Shown here: positions 35,459-43,869 of the stretch, one piece after another
Numbering within the stretch: position 1 is the stretch's first letter
Layout of the letters: every line of letters begins with the position of its first letter
Source of the DNA: Actinobacteria bacterium OK074
GTDB taxonomy: Bacteria > Actinomycetota > Actinomycetes > Streptomycetales > Streptomycetaceae
Direction of reading: 5' to 3'
DNA length: 64,000 bases
NCBI GenBank assembly: GCA_001298575.1
Contig: LJCV01000221.1
Coordinates: forward strand, 37,039-101,038
Translations under genes and position numbers: made by a program
The notes under the pieces: model-generated
The model's input: the letters and a program-made list of their open reading frames with translations, nothing else
The model's database searches: none
What the model was told of the DNA's origin: nothing

Positions 35459-36823
35459 TCAGACCGGGTCGGGTTCGGGGACGCGGTCGGAGGTCGTCGC
35501 CTGCTCCGCGCCGCGCAGATCGGTGGTACGGGAGATGCCGACCGGGCGGAGCAGCCCCGTCTTGCCCACCAGCACATAGCCGAGCAGGGCGACCAGCAGC
35601 GAGTTGACGCTCGGCAAGCCCCAGTCGACGTACTTGCCGACCAGCGACGCGGCGAGCCAGATCACCAGCGTGGCGGGCACCCAGGTCGGCGCCTGCGCGG
35701 GCAACTCGCCTGTGGAGCGGCCGGCTTCGAGGTCCGGACGCCAGCGCTTGACGATGAAGTACTCGGCGACCATGATCCCGACGATCGGCGGGAAGGCCAC
35801 CCCGAGGATGACCAGGAAGTCGGTGAAGCTGTCGAGGATCCCGGCCGCGCCGAGGACGCTGCCCGCGACGCCCACCACGAGGGTCACCACCGCGCGGTTG
35901 GCTGAGCGGCCGAAGACCGTGCCGACGAAGTTCACAATGCCGAGGCTGGAGCTGTAGAGGTTCCAGTCGTTGATCTTCAGCGTGCCCATGACGATCACCA
36001 GGGTGCCGACCCAGCCGACGGAGGAGGTGACGATGGTGATGATGTCGGCGGAGTGGACCGCGTGCGCGAGGAGCACGCCGGACATCCCGATGGTGTACTC
36101 GCCGAGCGTGAAGCCGAGCACGGTCTGCTTGACGACATCGGCGGTGCCCCGGTTGAAGCGCGTCATGTCCGGGGTGACCACCGCGCCGACGATGAATCCG
36201 CCGGCCACCAGGGTCGTCCCCTGCAGCAGGGATATGTGCGGGCCCACCGGGGCCGACGAGACGAGCGAGCCGAGGCTGTGGTCGGACAGTTCCCGGACGA
36301 CCGACCAGCCGACCAGGATCAGGAACGCGGGCACGGTGACGTACGCGGCCCACTTCATCGAGTCGAAGCCCCACATCACCATCAGGGTGATGGCGAGCCC
36401 GAACAGCAGCGACCAGCCCCATGCGGGGAGCCCGCCGATCAGTCCGTGCAGTCCTTGCGCGGAGACTCCGGACTGGATGCCGAACCAGCCGATCAGGCTG
36501 ATGCCGATGGCAAGGCCGATCAGCGCCGAGCCGCCCTGACCGAAGCCGGTCCAGCGGGTCAGCACCGAGGTGTTGAGCCCCTCCCGTACGGCGATGACGC
36601 CGACGAGCACCGAGACCGCCTCCAGGATGAGGGCGCCGAGAGTGAACGCCCAGAAGGCGTTCCAGAACGTCATCCCGTAGCCGAGGGTCGCGCCCAGCAG
36701 GAACTGGCTCAGCGCGGACACCTGTCCGAAGCGCTGGACCGCCACCGACCACCACGGGTAGCGCGCGGAGGGCGGAACTCGGGTCAGGGCGTAGTCGTCG
36801 ACGCCCACGGATCTATCGGTCAT
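35459..36823 (-). CDS. NCS1-family permease (cytosine/purine/hydantoin type)
   Basis: 454 residues, about 12 transmembrane helices. The N-terminal VPPSARYPWWSVAVQRFGQV and the PDMTRFNRGTADV loop (near residue 230) are typical of nucleobase:cation symporter-1 proteins such as CodB and the hydantoin permease Mhp1. It would bring the operon substrate into the cell. First gene of the minus-strand operon; ATG 36821-36823 with GGAGG 6 nt upstream. The final PDPV tail and a 40-residue cytoplasmic C-terminus look normal. Which ring compound is carried cannot be told from sequence; HyuA and DUF917 neighbours point to a hydantoin or thiohydantoin. Confidence 0.87.
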   Translation of the reverse strand: MTDRSVGVDDYALTRVPPSARYPWWSVAVQRFGQVSALSQFLLGATLGYGMTFWNAFWAFTLGALILEAVSVLVGVIAVREGLNTSVLTRWTGFGQGGSALIGLAIGISLIGWFGIQSGVSAQGLHGLIGGLPAWGWSLLFGLAITLMVMWGFDSMKWAAYVTVPAFLILVGWSVVRELSDHSLGSLVSSAPVGPHISLLQGTTLVAGGFIVGAVVTPDMTRFNRGTADVVKQTVLGFTLGEYTIGMSGVLLAHAVHSADIITIVTSSVGWVGTLVIVMGTLKINDWNLYSSSLGIVNFVGTVFGRSANRAVVTLVVGVAGSVLGAAGILDSFTDFLVILGVAFPPIVGIMVAEYFIVKRWRPDLEAGRSTGELPAQAPTWVPATLVIWLAASLVGKYVDWGLPSVNSLLVALLGYVLVGKTGLLRPVGISRTTDLRGAEQATTSDRVPEPDPV

Positions 36824-37084
36824 CAGGACCTCCAGTGGCTGCGGTGCCTCCCGGGAAAGGGGCCGCTGGCGGAACGGTAAATTCCGCCGCCGATGGATGT
36901 CAGCGTGCCGATGTGCCAGCCGGGACGCCCCGACTGTGCGAAGTGCCCTGCTGTGGTTTCACCGGCGTAAAAGACCCTCTTGTTGGTCCGAGACGGTAGA
37001 TGTTCTGGGGCGTTGGTCTTTGCGCGGGTGAGCTGGTGGGTCGGCTGTGGACTCGGGCCGGGGGTGGATTGTGATCGCGGAGCT

Positions 37085-37109
37085 GTACCGGGTACCCGGT
37101 ACCGGGTAC
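37085..37109. repeat. Overlapping GGTACC palindromes
   Basis: Two 18-bp perfect palindromes, GTACCGGGTACCCGGTAC (37085-37102) and GTACCCGGTACCGGGTAC (37092-37109), overlap by 11 bp. They lie in the non-coding stretch between the permease gene and the IS630 remnant. Role unknown. Confidence 0.7.
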
Positions 37110-37141
37110 GGGCGACCGGGCAGGGTGTGGCGGAGCGGGGG

Positions 37142-37495
37142 GGCTTCGTCAGCCGGGTCGGTATCCGCTGCGGCCGGGTCACGGGCCGTACCTGGGGCGG
37201 GAAGGGGTGCACCCTGGTTGTGCGCCGTACCGGCGGCCGGTTCTCCGTGAACGCGATGCCCGCGATGTCAGTGATATCCGCGATGTCAGTGATATCCGCG
37301 ATGTTCGCGATCGGCATCAGGGGCCGGATGCACGTCATGGTGTTCACCGCGACCTTCGACGGCGACATGATGTGCCGCTTCCTGGACCGCCTCGCCGGAC
37401 ACTTCGACCGCACCGAGCCGCGCTTCCTGCCGTCGTACCCGCCCGAACCGAACCCCGACGAACTGGTCAACACCGACCTCAAACGGAGCCTTGCC
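37142..37495 (+). mobile_element. IS630-family transposase remnant
   Basis: One open frame shows ordered pieces of an IS630-type DDE transposase: GRTWGGKGCTLVVRRTGGRF, HVMVFTATFDGDMMCRFLDR, then FLPSYPPEPNPDELVNTDLK, which is the C-terminal catalytic-Glu region. The segment carrying the second catalytic Asp (normally between FLDRL and RFLPSY) is missing. Two copies of an 18-bp tandem repeat (37262-37279 and 37280-37297, unit GCGATGTCAGTGATATCC) have expanded inside it, giving the odd MSVISAMSVISAM. It is a dead fragment with no inverted repeats seen. From 36,824 to 37,141 I see no gene apart from the palindromes. Confidence 0.7.
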
Positions 37496-37499
37496 CGTA

Positions 37500-38012
37500 C
37501 ACCACCAGGCCCACGGCCAGACCCAACTCGCCGCCGAGACCCGCCGGTTCCTCCACCGGCATCAACGTCCCCCTCGAATAGAACCCTTTGAGTTTCGGAT
37601 CAATAGATTCCCTTGCGGTCGCCGAAAGCGCCCGCTCTACTGCATATTCCGTGTGGAAATTCGCCGGCGCCTTCAATGACCGTGCTCTGGCGAACGAGCC
37701 ACCGTGATCAAAATCTGAACCGGAACCGCCGAGGGGACCGTGTTTCTCAGCCCAGCCGCTCCTGAATCCGGATTGGATTTCAGACTCTGGGAACTCTCTG
37801 CAGCCCTCGATACGCTGGGCGTTGTCAAGGCCCGAGCCTGTTGCCGCGTCGGCGCACCTCGGGCAGATTGACATCCCTCGGCCACGAGTCGGTGGCGGAG
37901 ATCCCGCAGCGCAATGGTGCAGTTCTTCCTGGAGGTTGGTTGCCGTTCCGCAAGATCCGTGGCGTTTCAATTGCGCCGGCGACCTGACTGCTCAAGCGCC
38001 GGCTGTTGTGGG
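37500..38012. other. Intergenic stretch with no recognisable gene
   Basis: About 500 bp, somewhat less GC-rich than its surroundings (for example 37,590-37,720). Short open frames on both strands show no family resemblance or ribosome-binding sites. It may be leftover flanking DNA of the IS630 remnant. Confidence 0.5.
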
Positions 38013-38978
38013 TCAGGAGGTTGGTGACGGCGCATAGTGGTGGGCAAGGTCGGTGGCGAGGTCGCGGAGGTGAGCCCTGGCTTCGGTGGGGCCGTGCACA
38101 GTGATGGCGCTCCCGAAGGGCAGTAGTGCGCGCACGTCCTCCAGACGCAGGAAGCGGATCGTCACCTTGTGGCCGGCGGCGGAGTCTTCGGGGTCGTCCC
38201 GGACGAGTCGTTGGCCGAAGATCCGTTGCGCCCGCTCGATCTGGGTCCGGTCGATGGTGGCGCTGACCTCTGTCGCGTGGTTGTGCTCCCACTGGTCGAT
38301 GAGCGCTGCAGCGACGGTGGCCAGGGTCTGGTTCTCGCGGATCCGTCGTGGCCGGTCGACTTCTTGCCACGTCGTGATCCGTTCGAGTCGGTACATCCGC
38401 GGCACTCGGGCACAGTCGGCGACGAGATACCAGATGCCGGCCTTGGCCAACAGCCCGTAGGGATCCACGACGAGGTCGCGTGGGCGTGACTCGCGTGGGC
38501 TGTCGTACTCGATCCGTAGCCGGCGGCCTCGCCGGACTGGGCCGATCAGCGAAGCCGGAGTCGGGCCGGAAGCTCGCGCCTGGAGCCAGGGACGGCTGTC
38601 CACGTGCACTACGTCGGTGAGCGGCAGGAGCTCATGGCCTCGACGTGGCTGTGCAGCCATGACCTTGGAGAGTGCGCGCCCGCTTTCGACCGATGCGTCG
38701 AGCTCCGCGCGCTGCTTCTCGTCCAGCCCGGTGAGCGACAGATGATCACGCTCGTCCGGCGTGAGTCGCGTGAGGTCGAGCCCGGACCCGGGCAGCATGG
38801 TCACGCCTCCGAGGCGGCCCCGTTGTGCGGTGACCGGCAGTCCGGCGTCGCGGAGCCAGTTCAGGTCCCGGGTGATGGTGCGAAGGGACACCCCGAGCGC
38901 CGAGGCAAGTTCCTGTGTGGTCACGGCATCCCTCGATCCGAGGAGCAGCATCAGGGAGAAGAAACGGTCAGGGGTCAC
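38013..38978 (-). CDS. YafY/DeoR-type WYL-domain transcriptional regulator
   Basis: 321 residues: an N-terminal winged HTH (FFSLMLLLGSRDAVTTQELA, then SALGVSLRTITRDLNWLRDA) and a WYL domain (about residues 140-210; LRIEYDSPRESRPRDLVVDP and GIWYLVADC) followed by a WCX extension. WYL domains sense nucleic-acid or small ligands. GTG start at 38976-38978. It is divergent from the VOC gene with a 90-bp gap, which is presumably its target. Nothing looks broken. Confidence 0.87.
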   Translation of the reverse strand: MTPDRFFSLMLLLGSRDAVTTQELASALGVSLRTITRDLNWLRDAGLPVTAQRGRLGGVTMLPGSGLDLTRLTPDERDHLSLTGLDEKQRAELDASVESGRALSKVMAAQPRRGHELLPLTDVVHVDSRPWLQARASGPTPASLIGPVRRGRRLRIEYDSPRESRPRDLVVDPYGLLAKAGIWYLVADCARVPRMYRLERITTWQEVDRPRRIRENQTLATVAAALIDQWEHNHATEVSATIDRTQIERAQRIFGQRLVRDDPEDSAAGHKVTIRFLRLEDVRALLPFGSAITVHGPTEARAHLRDLATDLAHHYAPSPTS

Positions 38979-39068
38979 ACGCCAAGGTTTTCAGAAATTG
39001 CGACACGATACGGCGCATATCCCGGTCAGGCTGGTGGACGCGTACCTACGACATGAGAAGGAACAACC

Positions 39069-39434
39069 ATGACCACATCCGTCGTGTCCATCGTCTATGT
39101 GAACGACGCTCCCGCAGCAGCTCGTTTCTACGGCGACCTCCTCGGCATGAGCCCCTCGTTCGAGACTCCGGGATACATCACCTTCGACCTCGGGCCGGGC
39201 GCCGACCTCGCCGTGTGGTCCGGCCAGTTCGAGGATCTGTCACCGGACGTCCCGCGCACCAGTGAGGTGTGCCTGGCCATCAACAGCGGGCCCGACGACA
39301 TCAACGCGATCTTCAAGCAGTGGCAGGCCAAGGGCGTCACGATCCTGCACGAGCCTCACGACGCGGGGTTCGGGCTGACCTTCCTCGCAGCCGATCCTGA
39401 CGGGAACCGTATCCGCGTCGCGCCGCGGGGCTGA
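39069..39434 (+). CDS. VOC-family (glyoxalase/bleomycin-resistance fold) protein
   Basis: 121 residues, a two-module beta-alpha-beta-beta-beta fold: VVSIVYVNDAPAAARFYGDL at the N-terminus and TFLAADPDGNRIRVAPRG at the C-terminus. VOC proteins are metal-dependent lyases, dioxygenases or drug-binding proteins; here potential metal ligands are few (no His early in the first strand), so it may bind rather than convert a ligand. ATG 39069 with AAGGAA 6 nt upstream. Divergent from the WYL regulator, the common arrangement for a ligand-controlled VOC gene. Confidence 0.87.
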   Translation: MTTSVVSIVYVNDAPAAARFYGDLLGMSPSFETPGYITFDLGPGADLAVWSGQFEDLSPDVPRTSEVCLAINSGPDDINAIFKQWQAKGVTILHEPHDAGFGLTFLAADPDGNRIRVAPRG

Positions 39435-39569
39435 CAGACCGCAATGCGGCAGGCGCGCACGACAGGTGTCGCGCCTGCCGCCGTCCGGCTTCAAGAGGGC
39501 GACGAGTGCCCCACGCGAATGCGCCCCTGGGCGTCGGGGGCCGTAGGCGGCTCGTGGCAGCGGTGCCGG

Positions 39570-39846
39570 ACACGTCCCATCGCCCACGTCATGGTGCACC
39601 TGGATGTGAAGAAGGCCGGCCGGATCCCTGATGGCGGCGGGTGGCGGATCCACGGCCGGGACAGCGACCGGGACAGCGATCGGGCCAGGGCCGGATCGTC
39701 ACCGCCAATGGCGCCTTGCCACCGCTCCGCGATCACAGTGTGGAACATCCACTACGACTGCCATCGGCCGCACAGTACTTACCGCCGCCGGAAAGCCGCG
39801 AGCAGCACGCCTCCGCGAGAGCGTCACTGACGTCGCGCCCTCATAA
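39570..39846 (+). mobile_element. IS481-family transposase remnant
   Basis: VHLDVKKAGRIPDGGGWRIH (39594-39653) is the catalytic-Asp region of IS481-type integrase-core transposases, and VWNIHYDCHRPH near 39773 is the conserved stretch near their C-terminus. The terminal piece AAGKPRAARLRESVTDVAPS (39784-39846) is in a different frame. The roughly 150 residues that should lie between the first two blocks are reduced to about 30. The element is therefore internally deleted and frameshifted. No terminal repeats were seen. Confidence 0.72.
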
Positions 39847-39865
39847 CAACTAGTCGAAACAGCAA

Positions 39866-40877
39866 CTAGTCGAAGGCGTCCGGCCGCCCCGAGGCCGGCT
39901 GTATGTCCGGGGCGACGGTTTCCCAGGTGACGGCGAGCAGCACGAGGGCGCGGTCCCGCTTGGTCCTTGAGCGACAGACCGGACAGCTTCTCGATCCGGC
40001 CCATCCGGTACAGCAGCGTGTTGCGGTGCACCGGCAGCGCGGCCGCTGCCGCAGTGCTGTCGAAGCCGTGGACGGCCAGGCACCGCAGGGTGTCCGCCAG
40101 ATCCACGGCTTCGGCCCGCTCCAGCGGACCGAAGACCCGCCGGACGATCCGGTCGGAGGCTTCCGGGGAGTCGGCCAGCAGCAGTTCGGGCAGGTAGTCG
40201 TCGGCGCGTCCCCGGCCCCGGCGTCCGGACCGGGCCGCTGTCGCGAGCAACGCGCGCAGGCCGTCGACGGCCGCGCCGAGCCGGTCGCGGGCGAGTGGCG
40301 GGTCCTGGGCCAGGATCAGCCGCGGGTCTTCGAGAAACGCCTCCCAGCCGAACCCGGACGGTGTCAGCCCGGTCACCCGGACCCCCTCGGTGAACGCGAG
40401 CGCCCCTGCCGTGCGCAGCCGCGACGCGAGATCGGCGTGCGAGGCGACCGCGGCCCCGGCCAGCCGGGCGGCGAACGGACGGTACGGTTCCCACTCCGCG
40501 ACGAGCACCGCCCGGTCCTCGTCACCCGCCAGGTCGAGCAGTGCTTCCCAGAACATCCGCGCACCACGGCGGTAGACCAGGATGCTGTCCTCGATCGGCT
40601 GGCCGGCGACAGCTCGGGCGCGCAGGAACTCGTGCAGTTCGGAACGGAGGTAGCTGTCCGGCGGGATCCCGTTGACCATCCAGCACAGTACGAAGTCGAC
40701 GTTCCAGCGCACCACGGCCGTCCGGTCCACCGGCCACTCGAACCCGGTGCAGGCCGGCAACCGGCCGAACCCGTCCTCCATCCGGCGCACCACGACGCCG
40801 ATGTCGAAGCGCTCCAGAACCCGCCGCAGTTCACCGCCGCCTGCCGCACCCGCGCCGGACGGGGGAAGCACATTCAC
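39866..40877 (-). pseudogene. PucR/CdaR-family regulator with a C-terminal frameshift
   Basis: About 336 residues of a PucR/CdaR-like regulator: ELRRVLERFDIGVVVRRMED, a central region, and the PucR HTH STAAAAALPVHRNTLLYRMG. Just after LSLKDQ (about 39,960) one extra base shifts the frame; the correct frame continues as RDRALVLLAVTWETVAPDIQ and ends in a stop at 39866, while the uncorrected frame runs on to 39699 through the IS481 remnant. The HTH itself is before the shift, so a protein with an altered tail might still work. Sequencing error is possible. The GTG at 40877 is a tentative start with no strong ribosome-binding site. It follows the catalase-like gene. Confidence 0.65.
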
Positions 40878-41041
40878 GGCCCCGGTCCTTCCACGTCCGT
40901 TCGCCCGTCCGGGCCCTCGATACCTGAGCGCTCCGGGACCCGCCGAGCCCCTGACACCCTCGAACGGCTCCCCAACCGGTTCGTGGTTCACGATGCCGTC
41001 GGCCAGCGTGTGCAGGGGCGGGTCGGGGCCCGGCGCGTCCG

Positions 41042-42133
41042 CTACCGCGCGTGCCACTCCCTGGCGCTGGCCGCGTAGACCGTGCGGCGGGCGCGGTTGA
41101 GGTTGCCGAGGGGGCGGAACTCCGCCGGGGCGTGCCAGGGGTTGAAGGCGAGGGTGTCGACGCGCTCGCGGGTGGCCCGGCCGTCCGGGTCGAGGGTGTT
41201 CTGGGCGGGAATCGTCAGGGTGGCCACGGCGAGCCAGGGCGCGTCGCTTTCCTTCCATTCGACCGCCCCGTCCTCGATCGGTGTCAGCCGCTCGCTGACG
41301 TACTTCTGGATGTGCAGGGCGAACCGGACCGACGCGTCGCTCAGCCGGGCGGCGAAGTCGGTCCGGAGACCGTCGGCCGAGTCCTGCACCGAGTCCTGCA
41401 CCGGGGCGGGCGTCTGGGCGGGACCGCCGAGTGGGCCGAGTGGGCCGAGGCGGAACCTGACGGGCCCGGTGGCGCCCCACAGGACGGCCCCGCGACTCCA
41501 GTAGGACTCCAGGGCCAGGCCGGGCGAGGGACGGTTGGCCTGCCTGAGATTGCGGAGGACGCGGGCGGTCTCCACAGGGCCGAGCCTCGCCAGCAGCCGC
41601 GGCAGGACCAGGAGTTTGGGGCCGGCGCCGATCCTGGCGATCTCCACGAACTGGGTGGCGTCACGGGCGTGGGAGACCGGGTAGCTGGTCATGAGGAGGT
41701 CGTGTTCGCCACCACCGGGGAGGGTCAGCTTCAGTGCCGCGCCGCGGAGGTCGGGGCTGCCGTCGGGCCGGACGGTGCCGCTGGCGTTGGACAGCCGGAC
41801 GACGGCCGGCAGCCGGGCTCCGGCGGTGAAGTCTCCGGCGCACAGGTCGGCGGGCAGATCGGTCCGGAAGGCGAGTTCGGCGTTGTCCACTCCGACGACG
41901 ATCTTGGCGTGGAACGTGCGGTGGGAGACCTGCGAGCCGGATTTCCGCTTGTTCGTCCGCTGGACGCCGACGACGACGTCCGCCAGGTCACGGAAGTGGG
42001 CCTCTTCGGCCTCCGGTGAGCCGCCGTGATAGATCTCGCGCCAGCCGCCGGGCGTCGCGTCCGGTGCGTCCGGTGCGTCCGGTGCGTCCGGTGCGTCCGG
42101 TGCGTCCGGCGGGGAGTCGTGGGTGTCTGTCAT
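41042..42133 (-). CDS. Catalase-superfamily heme protein
   Basis: 363 residues of the small catalase-related family. The distal His is in RTFHAKIVVG (H75), the conserved RLSNASG and DLRGAALKL strands follow, and the proximal heme Tyr is probably Y353 in NRARRTVYAAS. Its size is well below that of classical catalases (about 480 or more). Relatives include mini-catalases and allene-oxide-synthase-like enzymes, so peroxide or hydroperoxide chemistry is likely but the substrate is open. The N-terminus has an Asp-Ala-Pro repeat encoded by a 9-bp tandem repeat at 42,059-42,109. Start ATG 42131-42133 with GGAGGAAGACGC upstream; it is 33 bp after the truncated poxB-like gene in the same direction. 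Confidence 0.8.
   Translation of the reverse strand: MTDTHDSPPDAPDAPDAPDAPDAPDATPGGWREIYHGGSPEAEEAHFRDLADVVVGVQRTNKRKSGSQVSHRTFHAKIVVGVDNAELAFRTDLPADLCAGDFTAGARLPAVVRLSNASGTVRPDGSPDLRGAALKLTLPGGGEHDLLMTSYPVSHARDATQFVEIARIGAGPKLLVLPRLLARLGPVETARVLRNLRQANRPSPGLALESYWSRGAVLWGATGPVRFRLGPLGPLGGPAQTPAPVQDSVQDSADGLRTDFAARLSDASVRFALHIQKYVSERLTPIEDGAVEWKESDAPWLAVATLTIPAQNTLDPDGRATRERVDTLAFNPWHAPAEFRPLGNLNRARRTVYAASAREWHAR
42059..42109. repeat. 9-bp tandem repeat encoding Asp-Ala-Pro
   Basis: About five and a half copies of GTCCGGTGC, in frame in the catalase-like gene, giving (DAP)n near the N-terminus. Copy-number changes would keep the frame. Confidence 0.85.
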
Positions 42134-42165
42134 GGTGCGTCTTCCTCCGTCGGCGGTGCGGCCGT

Positions 42166-42840
42166 TCAGACGATCCGGGCGTTGTGCGTGACGGTGTCGA
42201 TGACGTCGTCGAGGCGGCCGGCGAGGATCTGCCGTGCCGCGCTGAGAGTAAAGCCCGCGGCCGTGGCGGTGAGGTCCTCGGCCTCGGCCGGCGCGCGTAC
42301 CGGTCGGGGCAGCCGGATCTCGTAGCGGTCCTTCGGCGCGTGCGCCGCCGCGACGTCACCGGGCAGTGCGACGACGGCGGGGCCGCCCCGGGTCACCGCG
42401 GCCGTCACCGCGGAGGTCACGACGGTGCGGAGCTGGCCGGGGTTGACCAGCCGGCCCACGTACACCGCCGCGGACGCGAAGAACCGGTACGGGTTCAGCT
42501 CCTCGACGGTCTCGCTGTCCATCAGTCCGGTTTCGGTGTCGCCGGCCAGGACGATGACGGGCACCTTCTCCTTCAAGGCGTCCAGCATGCCGTTGATCAG
42601 GTGTGCCACTCCTGGGCCCGCCGTCCCGCAGACGGCCACCGGATGCCCCGTCAGTTTCGCCTCCGCGACCGCGGCGAAGACGCCGAACTCCTCGTTGCGC
42701 ACGTGCACGAAGTCGACCTGGCCGTTGCGGCGCAACGCGTCGACCACCGGGTTCAGTGCGTCGCCGACGATGCCGTAGCAGCGCCGTACGCCCGCGCTGA
42801 CCAGCATCTCGCACAGGCCGTCGGCCACCGTTTTCGACAT
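42166..42840 (-). pseudogene. Pyruvate oxidase/dehydrogenase (PoxB-like) with large internal deletion
   Basis: 224 residues versus about 570-580 for the family. Residues 1-190 are the N-terminal TPP-enzyme (Pyr) domain: GVRRCYGIVGDALNPVVDAL, the catalytic Glu in VHVRNEEFGVFAA, and GTAGPGVAHLINGM. Then, after an APAEAEDL linker, comes GFTLSAARQILAGRLDDVID followed by TVTHNARIV, which corresponds to the extreme C-terminus of PoxB (E. coli ends [20 protein letters not shown]...). The central FAD-binding domain and the PP domain with its TPP-binding motif are gone, and the junction keeps the frame. The product cannot be a normal oxidase. ATG 42838-42840; 136 bp after the hydrolase gene. Confidence 0.75.
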
Positions 42841-42976
42841 GGCGGGTGTCTCTGTTCTCAGCCGGTCTCGGCCGGGTCTCAGCTGGTGTCAGCCGTTCTC
42901 GTCGGGTTCGGGCGCGGGCTCGGGCTCGGCTCGGGTTCGGACCCCGGACCGGACCCCGGATCGGATGCGGGTCCGG

Positions 42977-43825
42977 TCAGCGGGTCTCGCCGGGTGTGGC
43001 GTCGAGGGCTCCGGCGCGCGGGCTCAGTGCCCAGTCGAGGGCGAAGTCGGCGACGGCCTCCCAGCCGGGCTCGCCGCAGGTGAAGTGGTCGCGGCCGTCG
43101 AAGACGGTGTGGGCGGTGACCGCCGTCGAGTGCTTCGCGTTCTTCTCGTAGTTCTGCCGCTGGACGACCGGGGGCAGGATGTGGTCGCTGCCGCCGTAGA
43201 CGAACAGCAGCGGCGCCCGGTCGTCGTCGGCGAAGTCGAAGGTCGTGGCCGCGTGCGGGGTGAGGGCCGCGAGGCCGCCCTGGAAGAGGATGCGGGCCGG
43301 CGTCGGCACGGCGTAACGGTCGTAGGCCCGCCGGGAAGCGTCCTCGTCCAGGGTGTTGGTGAAGGCGTGGTGGAACTGCTCGGCCGTCAGGGGGACGGCC
43401 CTGTGTGGTGCGTTCGCCGGGTTCGTCAGGACCGGCAGGACCGAGCGGAGCTCCGAGAGCGGCATCGCGTTCACGCCCTTGACCGCGGCGCCGTCGATCG
43501 ACACTCCGGCCGCCCCGAGCCCGGTGCCCACCAAGAACTGGGCGAACGTCCCGCCGAACGAGTGCCCCATGATGATCGGCGAGGAGTCGAGTGTCCCGAT
43601 GACGGCGGCGAGATGGTCCAGCACCTCGCGCACCCCGACACCGGCGATGGCCGAGGCGTCCTCGCGGAGCGCCGCCACCCCGGCCTCCCCCGGCTCGATC
43701 CCCGGGTATCCGGGCGTGAGCACGGTGAAGCCCCGCTCCTCGTACCGGGCCGCCCAGTGCTCCCAGGCGAGCGGCGTCATCCACAGGCCGTGGATCAGGA
43801 CGATCGTGTTCAGTGCGGAAGTCAT
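42977..43825 (-). CDS. Alpha/beta-fold hydrolase
   Basis: 282 residues. Oxyanion-hole region VLIHGLWMTPLAWEHWAARY, nucleophile elbow GHSFGG (Ser near residue 97), a likely acid Asp in VYGGSDHILPP and the catalytic His in DGRDHFTCGEPGW. No signal peptide, so cytoplasmic. ATG 43823-43825 with GAGGGAGGGATACGGGC upstream. The family includes esterases and haloperoxidase-like enzymes; substrate unknown. Just downstream are the deleted poxB-like and catalase-like genes; upstream is a decayed regulator that may once have controlled it. Confidence 0.85.
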   Translation of the reverse strand: MTSALNTIVLIHGLWMTPLAWEHWAARYEERGFTVLTPGYPGIEPGEAGVAALREDASAIAGVGVREVLDHLAAVIGTLDSSPIIMGHSFGGTFAQFLVGTGLGAAGVSIDGAAVKGVNAMPLSELRSVLPVLTNPANAPHRAVPLTAEQFHHAFTNTLDEDASRRAYDRYAVPTPARILFQGGLAALTPHAATTFDFADDDRAPLLFVYGGSDHILPPVVQRQNYEKNAKHSTAVTAHTVFDGRDHFTCGEPGWEAVADFALDWALSPRAGALDATPGETR

Positions 43826-43869
43826 GCCCGTATCCCTCCCTCCCTCGCTCGCTACGGCAGCCGTCAGGG

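Noticed and set aside
37262..37297. Tandem repeats considered as a small CRISPR array (also those at 42,059 and 61,182).
   Set aside because: Direct tandem units of 9 or 18 bp without spacers, mostly in frame within genes; no cas genes.
37479..37970. A 163-codon minus-strand open frame with two CxxC-like cysteines (ICPRCADAA).
   Set aside because: It overlaps the IS630 remnant, lacks a ribosome-binding site and has no consistent coding composition.
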